Assembly: GCF_000971155.1 (NCBI RefSeq)
Contig: NZ_BBLX01000009.1
Coordinates: 1 to 64,000 of the forward strand
Source of the DNA: Demequina maris
Lineage (GTDB): Bacteria > Actinomycetota > Actinomycetes > Actinomycetales > Demequinaceae
DNA: 64,000 bases
Reading direction: 5' to 3'
This document shows, piece after piece, positions 1 through 8,667 of this stretch. Every line of letters begins with the position of its first letter. Position 1 is the stretch's first letter. Position numbers and translations under genes: made by a program. The notes beneath the pieces were generated by a model. That model did no database searches and was not told where the DNA came from. It saw only the letters and a program-made list of their open reading frames with translations.

Positions 1-55
1 AATCCAACAAGCCCTGTTGCGATGACCCCCTGAAACCGCCGCGTTTTGCGTGTCG

Positions 56-1006
56 TCATGTGTCAGCGGGGCCGTGGAGGCGGGCCGCGATCGTCCGCCG
101 CAGCATCCGCCGGCACCACTCGGGCCGTCGCTGCAGATCGCGGAAGGAGAACCGGACGGTGTGCCATCCGGCAGCGGCGAGCTCGGTGTCGCGCTCCCGG
201 TCGCGGTCCACGGCCGGCCTGCTGCTGTGGAAGGCGGCGCCATCCAGCTCGATGACGATCCGCGCGCGTCGATGAAGCGCATCCGCGGTCCGTCGCCGTC
301 CCTCGACGACCAGGCCGACCTGCCACTCGAGCTCGGCGAGGTCCTCGCCCGTGAAGACCTCGCGCCTGGCCATCACCTCGGTCGGCGACGTCGCACCGGT
401 GACGAAGTCGGCCATGATCGCGTCGAAGGCCCGCCGATCAGGCAGGCGTGCACGGCGCGCTGCAGCACCGATCAGCCGCCTCGGACCGGCGATCCTGAGC
501 CATAGCGCGCGGTAGAGGACCTCCTTGCGACGGCGGCGCGGCGCGCACGCCCACGCGTCCAGCAGCGCCTCTTCGGCGGTCAGGCATGCGGCACCGCCGG
601 CCCAGACGGTGAACGACGGCAGCGGCTTGCGGCTGAGATGCACCCAGTCCGGCGCCCTCGCGTTCCACGTCGGGGGCCCGATGCACCTCACCCTCGCGGG
701 CGCCGGGAACCGGGAGTCCAGGAGGTGCAGCGCCGACTCGCCCGCGATCAGCGCGCGACCCTTGCTCCACACCGCCACGGCCTCACACCGCACGTCGTGG
801 TCGCGGGCCCGCTCGGGCGAGACGTACACGCCCGGCAGCAACGGCACGATCGCACCGCTCCGGACCATCGCCGCGAGCCCGCGTCGCCCGACCTCGACGA
901 TCACCTGGCCGCGCACCAGTGCCCGGGGGTACAGGGACGGCGAGGGTGCCCGCAGCCGCGCGGCCAACGCGGCTGTCGTGCGTTCGAGCTGCGGCGACCG
1001 CGACAT
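56..1006 (-). CDS. DUF559 domain protein with AbiEi-like N-terminus
   Basis: About 316 residues from the ATG at 1006 (MSRSPQLERT); an upstream in-frame ATG at 1108 would add arginine-rich sequence that does not look coding. The C-terminal 100 residues carry the DUF559 pattern, a Vsr/restriction-endonuclease-like fold: IVIELDGAAFHSS, then a basic DRDRERD stretch, then GWHTVRFSFRDL. The N-terminal part (LVRGQVIVEVGRRGLAAMVRSGAIVPLLPGVYVS) resembles the winged-helix of AbiEi-type antitoxins. This family is common and multicopy in actinobacteria and its role is not established; no partner toxin gene is adjacent. It runs toward the window edge alone, with a 410-base repeat-bearing gap behind it. 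Confidence 0.75.
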   Translation of the reverse strand: MSRSPQLERTTAALAARLRAPSPSLYPRALVRGQVIVEVGRRGLAAMVRSGAIVPLLPGVYVSPERARDHDVRCEAVAVWSKGRALIAGESALHLLDSRFPAPARVRCIGPPTWNARAPDWVHLSRKPLPSFTVWAGGAACLTAEEALLDAWACAPRRRRKEVLYRALWLRIAGPRRLIGAAARRARLPDRRAFDAIMADFVTGATSPTEVMARREVFTGEDLAELEWQVGLVVEGRRRTADALHRRARIVIELDGAAFHSSRPAVDRDRERDTELAAAGWHTVRFSFRDLQRRPEWCRRMLRRTIAARLHGPADT

Positions 1007-1087
1007 GCTCGCATCGTCCCGGTCGCCGTGCCGGGTCGTCAGCCAGCGCCCGCATCCTGTGGATGGAGGGCCCGTCGCGGCAGCCCG

Positions 1088-1137
1088 TTGACACCTGGGG
1101 ACACGCAAACCTGCACCTGCGTGTCCTCACGTGTCAA
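1088..1137. repeat. Long imperfect inverted repeat with TTGACA ends
   Basis: Arms of 20 bases at 1088-1107 and 1118-1137 read TTGACAC, one variable base, TG, one variable base, GGACACGCA. They match at 18 of 20 positions around a 10-base centre. The outer TTGACA reads as a -35 box on both strands. It could be an operator for a dimeric regulator, a hairpin, or a REP-like element. Confidence 0.6.
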
Positions 1138-1174
1138 TGGCGCGCGCAGAGGCGGGAACCGGAGGGCGGACGCT

Positions 1175-1212
1175 CTCGCGCCCGGGCCGCTGAGGGAAAG
1201 CCCGGGCGCGAG
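1175..1212. repeat. Perfect 13-base inverted repeat
   Basis: CTCGCGCCCGGGC at 1175-1187 is exactly complementary to 1200-1212, with a 12-base purine-rich loop. This strong GC hairpin lacks a T-tract. It lies downstream of the minus-strand yibE/F gene and could terminate that transcript. Confidence 0.5.
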
Positions 1213-1416
1213 GCGCCGCGGCGCAGCGACCAGGCGCGCAGCCACGACGTGCAAGGAGGGACGGTCGCACTCGGCTCTGTCCCCCAGGGGCGCTGTTAAC
1301 GCCCCGAATGCCCGCCTCCTCAAGCGTGGGCCCCGGGGCCCCAGAGAGTCAAGCGCAACACGACAAATCGGGGGAAATCAGCACGAATCCTTCATCTCGG
1401 ACCCGTTTTCCCCGTC

Positions 1417-2685
1417 TCAGACGGCGCCGCCGGGCTCCCGGGGGTCCGTGTCGTGCTCCGGTGAACCGAGGCCGGCGCGCTCGGCAGCCGCGGCGCGCGC
1501 CGCATCGTCCCCCGCATGGTCGTGCCCCGCTACGCCTGCCTCGCCCGCCTCGTCGGCCTCGGCCTCGCCGCCGATCCCGACGATCAGCGCGCCGATCGCG
1601 GTCGTGAGCGGGACCGCGAGCACCAGGCCGATCGACCCGACGAGGGTCCGCACCACCTCGCCCGCGATCTCGGAGGACGTGATGGCCGTGGAGACCGGGT
1701 TGTCGTAGACCGCGATGAGCATGATGAGCGGCAGCGACGCGCCGACGTACGCGAAGGCGATCGTGTACACGGTCGACGCGATGTGGTCGCGGCCGATGGT
1801 CATGCCGCGAGTGAAGAGCTGCCAGGGGCCGAGGTCGGGACGCGCCTTGCCGAGCTCCCACACCGCGGAGGCCTGGGTGATGGTGACGTCGTTGAGCACG
1901 CCGAGGCCGGCGATCATGAGGCCGCACAGCGCGAGGCCCTGGAGCGAGAGCCGGCCGTCGAGGAAGGCGAGGTTGATCTCCGCCTCCGACGGCACGCCCG
2001 GGATCTTGGCCGCCGTCACGGCCCACGTGCCGATCACCGCCGTGAACAGCAGGCCGGCGATGGTGCCGAGGTACGCCGTGGTGGTGCGCGCGTTGGGCCC
2101 GTGGGCGACGTACAGCAGCACGAACAGCGCCCCGGCCGAGGTGACCAGGCCGACGACGGGCGGGCTGGCGCCGTCGAACAGCGCGGGCACCGTGTAGAAC
2201 GCGACGATGCCGAAGGCGAGCGCGAGGCCGACGAGCGCGCCGAGGCCCCGCCACCACGCCACCGCGAGCACCAGCACGACGTAGACGATCAGCAGCGCCA
2301 CGATGGGCGGGTCGCGCGAGAAGTCGGAGAAGATCAGCGGCTGCGCGGGATCGACCTCGATCACCGTGACCTCGTCGCCCGGCTCGAAGGTGAGCGACGC
2401 GACGCCCGCGGGCGCCATCGTCCGCTCCTCCTCGGCACCCGGCGTCGTGACCTGCACGGTCGACTCGCCGGTGGTCTCGTCGAACGAGATCACCTCGGCC
2501 TCGAGCCGGGTCGCGCCCTCGTAGAGGAAGCTCTCCGACCCGAGCTTGTCCCACGACGACGGCCAAGTCGCGGCCGCGCCGACGATCACCGCGGCGAGCA
2601 CGCCGACGACGAGCGCCCAGAGGACGCGCGTCGTGGCCGCGCTCGCCCGCGGCGGGCTCTCGGAGTGCGAGTGCCCGGCGCCCAT
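1417..2685 (-). CDS. YibE/F family integral membrane protein
   Basis: 422 residues. An N-terminal transmembrane helix (about 20-42) is followed by an extracytoplasmic stretch of about 80 residues (VISFDETTGESTVQVTTPG), then about seven hydrophobic helices containing the family core GLGALVGLALAFGIVAFYTVPALFDG and the conserved GLGVLNDVTITQAS with nearby TIGRDHIASTVYT. The last 45 residues are charged and low in complexity (His, Asp, Ala). The family is a putative multi-pass transporter or permease of unknown substrate. The ATG at 2685 lies one base from the end of glyS, so the two are probably cotranscribed. Confidence 0.85.
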   Translation of the reverse strand: MGAGHSHSESPPRASAATTRVLWALVVGVLAAVIVGAAATWPSSWDKLGSESFLYEGATRLEAEVISFDETTGESTVQVTTPGAEEERTMAPAGVASLTFEPGDEVTVIEVDPAQPLIFSDFSRDPPIVALLIVYVVLVLAVAWWRGLGALVGLALAFGIVAFYTVPALFDGASPPVVGLVTSAGALFVLLYVAHGPNARTTTAYLGTIAGLLFTAVIGTWAVTAAKIPGVPSEAEINLAFLDGRLSLQGLALCGLMIAGLGVLNDVTITQASAVWELGKARPDLGPWQLFTRGMTIGRDHIASTVYTIAFAYVGASLPLIMLIAVYDNPVSTAITSSEIAGEVVRTLVGSIGLVLAVPLTTAIGALIVGIGGEAEADEAGEAGVAGHDHAGDDAARAAAAERAGLGSPEHDTDPREPGGAV

Positions 2686-2686
2686 G

Positions 2687-4072
2687 TCAGGCGCCGATGA
2701 GGCGCTGCGCGAGGTAGCCGCTCACCTGCGAGAGCGCCACGCGCTCCTGCTGCATGGTGTCGCGGTCGCGGATGGTCACGGCCTGGTCGTCGAGCGTGTC
2801 GAAGTCGACCGTGATGCAGTACGGCGTGCCCACCTCGTCCTGACGGCGGTAGCGCTTGCCGATCGACTGCGTGACGTCGAGCTCGATGTTCCACGCGCCG
2901 CGCAGCTCGGTCGCGAGCGCGTTGGCGGTGGGAACGAGGTCCGAGGACTTCGACAGCGGCAGCACCGCGGCCTTGACGGGCGCGAGGCGGTGGTCGAGGC
3001 GAAGGACCGTGCGGGTCTCGGTGCCGCCCTTGGCGGTGGGCACCTCCTCCTCGGTGTACGCCTCGACGAGGAACGCCATGAGCGAGCGCGAGAGGCCGGC
3101 TGCCGGCTCGATCACGTACGGCACGAAGCGCTCGTTCGTGGCCGGGTCGAGGTACGACAGGTCCTTGCCCGAGTGCTTGGCGTGGGTCGACAGGTCGAAG
3201 TCGGTGCGGTTCGCGATGCCCTCGAGCTCGCCCCACTCCGAGCCCTGGAAGCCGAAGCGGTACTCGATGTCCGTGGTGCCCTTCGAGTAGTGCGAGAGCT
3301 TCTCCAGCGGGTGCTCGTACAGGCGCAGGTTGTCCTCGGCGATGCCCAGGTCCGTGTACCAGTTCTTGCGCGTCTCGATCCAGTGCTGGTGCCACTCCTC
3401 GTCGGTGCCGGGCACGACGAAGAACTCCATCTCCATCTGCTCGAACTCGCGGGTGCGGAAGATGAAGTTGCCAGGCGTGATCTCGTTGCGGAACGACTTG
3501 CCCACCTGCGCGATGCCGAACGGAGGCTTCTGGCGCGCGGTGCGCATGACATTCTCGAAGTTCACGAAGATGCCCTGCGCGGTCTCGGGGCGCAGGTAGT
3601 GCAGGCCGGACTCGTCGGACGCGGCGCCCAGGTAGGTGCGCAGCAGACCGTTGAACATCTTCGGCTCGGTCCACTGGCCGCGCGTGCCGCACGCCGCGCA
3701 CGCGATCTCGGCGAGGCCGCCCTCGGGCGCACGGCCCTTCTTCTCCTCGAACTCCTCGAGCAGGTGGTCCTCGCGGTAGCGCTTGTGGCACGACAGGCAC
3801 TCGACCAGCGGGTCGACGAACGCGGCGATGTGGCCCGAGGCCTCCCAGACCTGCGGGGGCAGGATCACCGAGGAGTCGAGGCCGACGATGTCGTCGCGGC
3901 TCGTCACCATCGCGCGCCACCACTGGCGCTTGATGTTCTCCTTGAGCTCGACGCCCAGCGGTCCGTAGTCCCACGCGGAGCGCGTGCCTCCGTAGATCTC
4001 GCCGCACGGGAACACGAAGCCGCGGCGCTTCGCGAGCGAGATGGCGTTGTCGAGACGGCTGGGTGCGGCCAC
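2687..4072 (-). CDS. glyS: Glycyl-tRNA synthetase (dimeric type)
   Basis: 461 residues, the usual length for the single-chain class II enzyme that charges tRNA-Gly. The N-terminus has the family signature [14 protein letters not shown], followed by [14 protein letters not shown] zinc-finger-like pair (CLSCHKRY and [10 protein letters not shown]) and the motif 2 region [23 protein letters not shown] precede the motif 3 region [14 protein letters not shown]. The C-terminal anticodon-binding domain ends [28 protein letters not shown]. The start is the GTG at 4072, with AAGGAG a few bases upstream. The gene is divergent from the zinc operon. Confidence 0.97.
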   Translation of the reverse strand: MAAPSRLDNAISLAKRRGFVFPCGEIYGGTRSAWDYGPLGVELKENIKRQWWRAMVTSRDDIVGLDSSVILPPQVWEASGHIAAFVDPLVECLSCHKRYREDHLLEEFEEKKGRAPEGGLAEIACAACGTRGQWTEPKMFNGLLRTYLGAASDESGLHYLRPETAQGIFVNFENVMRTARQKPPFGIAQVGKSFRNEITPGNFIFRTREFEQMEMEFFVVPGTDEEWHQHWIETRKNWYTDLGIAEDNLRLYEHPLEKLSHYSKGTTDIEYRFGFQGSEWGELEGIANRTDFDLSTHAKHSGKDLSYLDPATNERFVPYVIEPAAGLSRSLMAFLVEAYTEEEVPTAKGGTETRTVLRLDHRLAPVKAAVLPLSKSSDLVPTANALATELRGAWNIELDVTQSIGKRYRRQDEVGTPYCITVDFDTLDDQAVTIRDRDTMQQERVALSQVSGYLAQRLIGA

Positions 4073-4158
4073 GTGATGCTCCTTGTGGAAGGGGGTCGGA
4101 ATCGCTCGCGACAGTCTAGCCGTGGGCGGGCGTGTGGACGATGCGCGGGTCGGGCTCG

Positions 4159-4248
4159 CGTACGCAAGTCACACCGTTGGCGACCTGTGTCCGGAGATCC
4201 GTGCGGGGATCGCCGATCACGGGTGCTGTCAGGTGTGACTTGCGCACG
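4159..4248. repeat. Long inverted repeat between glyS and znuA
   Basis: Arms of 17 bases (CGTACGCAAGTCACACC at 4159-4175 and its complement at 4232-4248) match at 16 of 17 positions. The 56 bases between them are themselves partly self-complementary (GATCCGTG.. and ..CACGGGT). It lies between two divergent genes, so it is unlikely to be a terminator for either. Confidence 0.55.
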
Positions 4249-4308
4249 AGGGCGGGACGCGTCGCCGGACGATGCGCTCGAGGACTGGCTGGGTCCGAAG
4301 TCCTGATT

Positions 4309-4338
4309 TTGACAATCATTCTCAACAAGTTCTAGGAT
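4309..4338 (+). promoter_or_regulatory. Zur-box-overlapped promoter of the zinc operon
   Basis: TTGACAATCATTCTCAA at 4309-4325 is a 7-1-7 near-palindrome of the AT-rich Fur/Zur type, in a region otherwise over 70% GC. Its first six bases are a consensus -35 (TTGACA). A -10 TAGGAT at 4333-4338 follows at an 18-base spacing and lies 7 bases before the znuA ATG, which suggests a leaderless transcript. Zur bound with zinc would occlude the -35. The zur gene is the fourth gene of the operon, giving autoregulation. Confidence 0.8.
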
Positions 4339-4345
4339 CGATGCC

Positions 4346-5287
4346 ATGAAGAAGACCCCCGCCCTCATCGCCGCTGCCGCGGTGTCGTCCATCGCGCTCA
4401 CCGCGTGCTCGGCGTCCGACAGCGGCGCTGGCGCCGCCGGCGACGCGTCGGACGCGTCTCTCACCGTCGCCACCGCGTTCTACCCGCTGCAGTTCGTGGC
4501 CGAGCAGGTCGGCGGCGACCTGGTCGAGGTCGTGTCGATGACCCCCGCGGGCGTCGAGCCGCACGACGTCGAGCTCTCCCCCTCCACCGTGCGCCAGCTC
4601 GGCACCGCGGACCTCGCGCTCTACCTGTCGGACTTCCAGCCCGCGGTCGACGACGCGATCTCCACCACCGGTGTCGAGGCCCTCGACGCGGCCGAGGCGG
4701 TCGAGCTGCACGCGGCCGAGGAGCACGCCGACGAGGACGAGCACGCCGACGAGGAGGACGACCACGACCACGGCTCGTCCGACCCGCACTTCTGGCTCGA
4801 CCCCGAGCTGCTCGCGCACTACGCGGACGCCGTGGGCGAGGCCTTCGCCGCCGCGGACCCCGACAACGCCGACACCTACACCGCGAACGCCGAGGCGCTC
4901 CACGCGTCGCTCGACGACCTCGACACCCAGTACACGGACGGCCTCGCGCAGTGCGAGCGCGACACGATCGTGACGGGCCACGAGGCCTTCGGCTACCTCG
5001 CCGACGCGTACGGCCTCCACCAGGAGGGCATCGCCGGGCTCGACCCCGAGAGCGAGCCGTCGCCGGCCCGCATCCTCGAGATCAAGGACATCATCGCCGA
5101 GACCGGCGCCACGACGATCTTCACCGAGGACGCCGTGAGCGCGTCCGTCGCCGAGGCGCTCGCCACCGACGTGGGCGTCGAGACCACGGTGCTCAGCCCC
5201 GTGGAGACGGTCGCGGACGGCGACGACTACATTGCTGTCATGACCAGGAACCTCTCGACCTTGGAGGATGCGCTCGGCTGTGAGTGA
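4346..5287 (+). CDS. znuA: Zinc ABC transporter substrate-binding lipoprotein
   Basis: 313 residues. A lipoprotein signal ends at the lipobox LTAC, with Cys21. The fold is the cluster A-I metal-binding type: the first ligand sits in GVEPHDVELSP (His73), then a His/Asp/Glu-rich loop at about 122-142, then DPHFWLDPELL (His148), then GHEAFGYLADAYGL, and the fourth acidic ligand region IFTEDAVSASVAEALA. The His-rich loop and the zur gene in the operon favour zinc over manganese. The stop overlaps the next start by 8 bases. Confidence 0.93.
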   Translation: MKKTPALIAAAAVSSIALTACSASDSGAGAAGDASDASLTVATAFYPLQFVAEQVGGDLVEVVSMTPAGVEPHDVELSPSTVRQLGTADLALYLSDFQPAVDDAISTTGVEALDAAEAVELHAAEEHADEDEHADEEDDHDHGSSDPHFWLDPELLAHYADAVGEAFAAADPDNADTYTANAEALHASLDDLDTQYTDGLAQCERDTIVTGHEAFGYLADAYGLHQEGIAGLDPESEPSPARILEIKDIIAETGATTIFTEDAVSASVAEALATDVGVETTVLSPVETVADGDDYIAVMTRNLSTLEDALGCE

Positions 5288-6107
5288 TCCGTCCTTCTCC
5301 GCGGACGTCCCGCCCTCGCTGGTCGAGGCGCGGGACGTCCGCGTCTCGCTTCAGGGCACCGAGATCCTCCACGGGGTGTCGCTGCACGCGGCCGCGGGCG
5401 AGGTCGTCGCCCTCATGGGCGGGAACGGCTCCGGCAAGTCGACCTTCATCCGCTCCATCGTGGGCGCGGTCCCGACGACCGCCGGCTCCATCAGCCTGTT
5501 CGGCACCCCCGCGTCGCCGCTCGCTCGCGCGCGGCTCGGCTACGTGCCGCAGCGCATCACCGCGGCCGGCGGCGTGTCCGCCACCGCGATCGAGGTCGTG
5601 ACGTCGGGGCTGCTCGGCGCGCGCGAGCGCGACGGCCGTTCCGGCTCCCGCCTCCGCGGCCTCGTACCGCCGCGCGACGCCCGCGCCCGCGCCCGCGAGG
5701 CGCTCGCCTCCGTCGGCATCGAGGACCTCGCGAAGCGCGACGTGTCCCGCCTGTCGGGCGGCCAGCAGCAGCGCGTGCTCATCGCGCGCGCGCTCGTGCG
5801 CAAGCCCCGCCTGCTCATCCTCGACGAGCCGATGGCCGGCGTGGACCTCCAGTCGCAGGTGTCGTTCTCGCACACGATGGGCCACCTCAAGGACGAGGGC
5901 GTCGGCATCGTCGTGGTCCTCCACGAGCTCGGCGCCCTCGCCCGCCACATCGACCGCGCCGTGGTCCTCGAGCACGGCTGCGTCACGTACGACGGCATCC
6001 CGCCGAAGGACCTCGGCGTGCACGCGCTGCCGGGCCACGAGCACGAGCACCCCCACACCGACCCGCCCACGCGCGAGGGCTCGTCGCTGGGTTTGGAGGG
6101 ACCGTGA
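5280..6107 (+). CDS. znuC: Zinc ABC transporter ATP-binding protein
   Basis: 275 residues from the GTG at 5280. The in-frame ATG at 5268 directly abuts the GGAGG at 5263-5267 and leaves no spacing, so the GTG is preferred. Walker A GGNGSGKST, the Q-loop in GYVPQRI, signature LSGGQQQR, Walker B LLILDEP and switch His in VVLHELG are all present. The C-terminus carries an unusual His-rich tail (HALPGHEHEHPHTD) that could sense or hold metal. It overlaps znuA by 8 bases and znuB by 4 (GTGA). Confidence 0.93.
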   Translation: MSDPSFSADVPPSLVEARDVRVSLQGTEILHGVSLHAAAGEVVALMGGNGSGKSTFIRSIVGAVPTTAGSISLFGTPASPLARARLGYVPQRITAAGGVSATAIEVVTSGLLGARERDGRSGSRLRGLVPPRDARARAREALASVGIEDLAKRDVSRLSGGQQQRVLIARALVRKPRLLILDEPMAGVDLQSQVSFSHTMGHLKDEGVGIVVVLHELGALARHIDRAVVLEHGCVTYDGIPPKDLGVHALPGHEHEHPHTDPPTREGSSLGLEGP

Positions 6108-6940
6108 GCCTCCTGTCCGAGCCGCTGATCCAGCGGATGCTCATCGTCGGCCTGCTCGTCGGCATGGCCGCGCCCGTCATGGGCACGTACCTCGTCCAGC
6201 GCCGCATGGCGCTGCTCGGCGACGGCATCGGCCACGTCGCGCTCGCCGGTGTCGCCGCCGGCTGGCTCGCCGGCAGCCTGTTCGACCTCGCCCAGCAGGA
6301 CGCCCTCGCGATCCCGGGCGCCGTGATCTTCGCGATCATCGGCGCCGTCGTGATCGAACGCATGCGCTCGCGCGGCACCGCCGCCGACATCGTCATGGCG
6401 ATCCTGTTCTACGGCGGCATCGCCGGCGGCGTGCTGCTCATCGGCATGGCCGGCGGCTCGAACGCCAACCTGCTCGGCTACCTGTTCGGCTCGATCTCCA
6501 CCGTGACGTGGGGCGACGTGTGGATGAGCGCCGGCCTGGCCGCGCTGATCCTGCTCGTCGGGCTCGGCCTCCGGACGGCGCTGTTCACCGTCACGCACGA
6601 CCAGGAGTTCGCCCGGTCGACGGGCCTGCCGGTCGACGCGCTCAACATGGTGGTGGCGGTGCTCGCCGCGGTCACCATCACGGTCGCGATGCGCGTGGTC
6701 GGCGTGCTGCTGGTGAGCGCGCTGATGATCGTGCCCGTCGCGATCGCCCAGCTGCTCACCCGGTCGTTCTCCCGCACCATGCATCTGGCCATGGGGCTCG
6801 GCGCCGTGCTGACGATCACCGGCATCTGGATCACCGTGTTCCAGGACATCCAGCCCGGCTCGCTCATCGTCGTGCTCGGCGTCCTGCTCTACGTCCTCGT
6901 GGCCGCGGTCACATCGCTGCTCAAGGGGGTTCGACGATGA
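6104..6940 (+). CDS. znuB: Zinc ABC transporter permease
   Basis: 278 residues with about eight hydrophobic helices, of the ABC-3 family. GDGIGHVALAGVAAG is the conserved motif after the second helix and GVLLVSALMIVPVAIAQLL is the characteristic late motif that contacts the ATPase. The GTG start overlaps the znuC stop. The stop overlaps the zur ATG (ATGA), so translation is coupled along the operon. Confidence 0.93.
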   Translation: MSLLSEPLIQRMLIVGLLVGMAAPVMGTYLVQRRMALLGDGIGHVALAGVAAGWLAGSLFDLAQQDALAIPGAVIFAIIGAVVIERMRSRGTAADIVMAILFYGGIAGGVLLIGMAGGSNANLLGYLFGSISTVTWGDVWMSAGLAALILLVGLGLRTALFTVTHDQEFARSTGLPVDALNMVVAVLAAVTITVAMRVVGVLLVSALMIVPVAIAQLLTRSFSRTMHLAMGLGAVLTITGIWITVFQDIQPGSLIVVLGVLLYVLVAAVTSLLKGVRR

Positions 6941-7353
6941 ACACCGACACCTCGCCGCGCCCGCGGATGACCCGCCAGCGCCGGGAGATCCTCGACGCGC
7001 TCGACACGCGCGACTTCCGCTCGGCCCAGTCGTGGCACGAGCACCTGCGCGCCGACGGGTCCACCGTGGGCCTCGCGACCGTCTACCGCGCGCTGCAGGC
7101 GCTCGCCGACACCGGCGACGTCGACGCCGTCGTGTCGGAGTCCGGCGAGACCCTGTACCGGCGCTGCGAGGCGGGCGAGGAGCACCACCACCACCTCCGC
7201 TGCCGCTCGTGCGGCAAGGCGGTCGAGATCGACGTGCCCGAGTTCGAGGACTTCGCGCACCGCATCGGCGACGCGCACGGCTACGGCGACATCCGCCACA
7301 CGATCGAGCTCACGGGCATCTGCCCCGAGTGCGCCGCGGCAGGCAGGGGCTGA
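6937..7353 (+). CDS. zur: Zinc uptake regulator, Fur family
   Basis: 138 residues. A winged helix (MTRQRREILDALDTR ... GLATVYRALQALADTGDVDAV) is followed by the metal-binding dimerisation domain, with HHHHLRC at the hinge and two CxxC pairs, CRSCGK and CPEC, that bind the structural zinc. It is encoded last in the zinc transporter operon and should repress it through the palindrome at 4309-4325. It overlaps znuB by 4 bases and the following DedA-like gene by one base. Confidence 0.93.
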   Translation: MNTDTSPRPRMTRQRREILDALDTRDFRSAQSWHEHLRADGSTVGLATVYRALQALADTGDVDAVVSESGETLYRRCEAGEEHHHHLRCRSCGKAVEIDVPEFEDFAHRIGDAHGYGDIRHTIELTGICPECAAAGRG

Positions 7354-7895
7354 TGCCCGGCATCCCCGACTTCGTGATGGACGGCCCCTGGTGGTGGCTG
7401 TTCGCGGCGCTCGTCGTCATCGTCTTCCTCCGCACGCAGGCCACGTACTGGATCGCGCGCTGGGCCCGCGCGGGTGCCGATGCGGTCGCCGACCGCGCCG
7501 AACATCAGGACAGCCGCCGCGCGCGCATCGCGCGGCGCTTCTCGGGCCCGGCCATGACCAAGGCGCAGGCCTTCACCGAGCGCTGGGGCTGGATCGCGAT
7601 CCCCCTGTCGTTCCTCACCGTCGGCATCCAGTCGCTCGTCAACGGCGGCGCCGGCTACGCGCGCATGCACTGGGGCCGCTACACGCTCGCGATGATCCCC
7701 GGTTGCCTGCTGTGGGCCACCGCGTACCTGCTGGTCGGCTACTCGGCGTTCAAGGCGTTCACCATGTCGCCGTGGGCGCTGGGCGCGAGCGCGCTGCTCG
7801 TCGCCGCGGTGGTCGCGGTGCTGGTGGTCCGCCGGAGGCGCGACCCCGCCGCCGCATCGTCCCCGCGCACGCCCGACGAGGCCGCGAGCGTCTGA
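7353..7895 (+). CDS. DedA-like (VTT domain) membrane protein
   Basis: 180 residues. An N-terminal helix after the WWWLF motif, then a cytoplasmic basic segment, then GWIAIPLSFLTVGIQSLVNGGAGYARMHWGRYTLAMIPG, which matches the re-entrant VTT/SNARE-associated domain core of the DedA family. The last helix is followed by RRRRDP and a short tail. DedA proteins are associated with lipid carrier flipping and membrane homeostasis. The ATG at 7353 shares its first base with the zur stop (TGATG), so it is the last gene of the zinc operon, although a role in zinc is not evident. Confidence 0.75.
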   Translation: MPGIPDFVMDGPWWWLFAALVVIVFLRTQATYWIARWARAGADAVADRAEHQDSRRARIARRFSGPAMTKAQAFTERWGWIAIPLSFLTVGIQSLVNGGAGYARMHWGRYTLAMIPGCLLWATAYLLVGYSAFKAFTMSPWALGASALLVAAVVAVLVVRRRRDPAAASSPRTPDEAASV

Positions 7896-7898
7896 GCG

Positions 7899-8657
7899 CT
7901 ACGCCGCCCCGAAGCGGCGGTTGCGCCGCGCGTACTCCTCGATCGCGGCCCACAGGTGGGTGCGGTCGACGTCCGGCCACAGGGTGTCGCTGAAGACGTA
8001 CTCCGCATAGGCGGCCTGCCACGGCAGGAAGTTGCTCGACCGCTGCTCCCCGCTCGAGCGCCAGAACAGGTCGACGTCGGGCATGTCGGGCTCGTCGAGG
8101 TGCGCCGCGAGCGTCTTCTCGGACACCTTGGACGGGTCCAGCTCCCCCGCCGCGACCTTCATCGCGATCGCCTTGGCGGCATCGGCGATCTCGGCGCGGC
8201 CGCCGTAGTTCACGCACATCGTGAGCGTGAGGACGTCGTTGTCCCGGGTGAGCTCCTCGGCCTTCTCGAGCTCCGTGATGACGGACTTCCACAGCTTGGG
8301 ACGGCGTCCGGCCCAGCGCACGCGCACGCCCCACGAGTGCATCTCGTCGCGGCGGCGGCGGATCACGTCGCGGTTGAAGCCCATGAGGAAGCGCACCTCC
8401 TCGGGGCTGCGCTTCCAGTTCTCGGTGCTGAACGCGTACGCGCTGATGTGCTTGACGCCGATCTCGATGCCGCCGGCGACCACGTCCAGCAGCGAGGCCT
8501 CGCCGCGCTCGTGGCCCGCGGTGCGCGGCAGCCCGCGCTCCTTCGCCCAGCGGCCGTTGCCGTCCATGACGACGGCCACGTGCTGCGGGACCGCCGCGGC
8601 GGGCAGGTCGGGCGGCGTCGCGCCGCCGGCGTGCGGGAAGGGGCGCTCGTAGGTCAC
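7899..8657 (-). CDS. uppS: Isoprenyl (undecaprenyl/decaprenyl) diphosphate synthase
   Basis: 252 residues. The cis-prenyltransferase signatures are [37 protein letters not shown] with the catalytic Asp and Asn, and the C-terminal [22 protein letters not shown] followed by LWPDV. It makes the C50-C55 lipid carrier for cell wall synthesis. The usual family motif DL.IRTSGE is DLFWRSSGE here, with the RxSGE core retained. The gene is convergent with the DedA-like gene, only 3 bases apart. Confidence 0.96.
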   Translation of the reverse strand: MTYERPFPHAGGATPPDLPAAAVPQHVAVVMDGNGRWAKERGLPRTAGHERGEASLLDVVAGGIEIGVKHISAYAFSTENWKRSPEEVRFLMGFNRDVIRRRRDEMHSWGVRVRWAGRRPKLWKSVITELEKAEELTRDNDVLTLTMCVNYGGRAEIADAAKAIAMKVAAGELDPSKVSEKTLAAHLDEPDMPDVDLFWRSSGEQRSSNFLPWQAAYAEYVFSDTLWPDVDRTHLWAAIEEYARRNRRFGAA

Positions 8658-8667
8658 GCCGGTCAGC

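Larger units (their letters stand above)
1007..1416. other. Gene-free spacer with inverted repeats
   Basis: I find no gene in these 410 bases. They hold two long inverted repeats (1088-1137 and 1175-1212), a palindrome GGGCCCCGGGGCCC near 1331-1344, and one copy of the iterated 10-mer GGACGATGCG (minus strand, 1010-1019) just upstream of the DUF559 start. Both flanking genes are on the minus strand, so the spacer contains the end of the yibE/F transcript and the DUF559 promoter. Confidence 0.6.

Noticed and set aside
1331-1344. GGGCCCCGGGGCCC palindrome as a binding site
   Set aside because: Such GC-only palindromes arise readily at this composition, and no gene relation is apparent.
4073-4158. 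T-box riboswitch before glyS
   Set aside because: The space from the glyS start to the inverted repeat is under 90 bases. No T-box sequence or specifier hairpin is visible.
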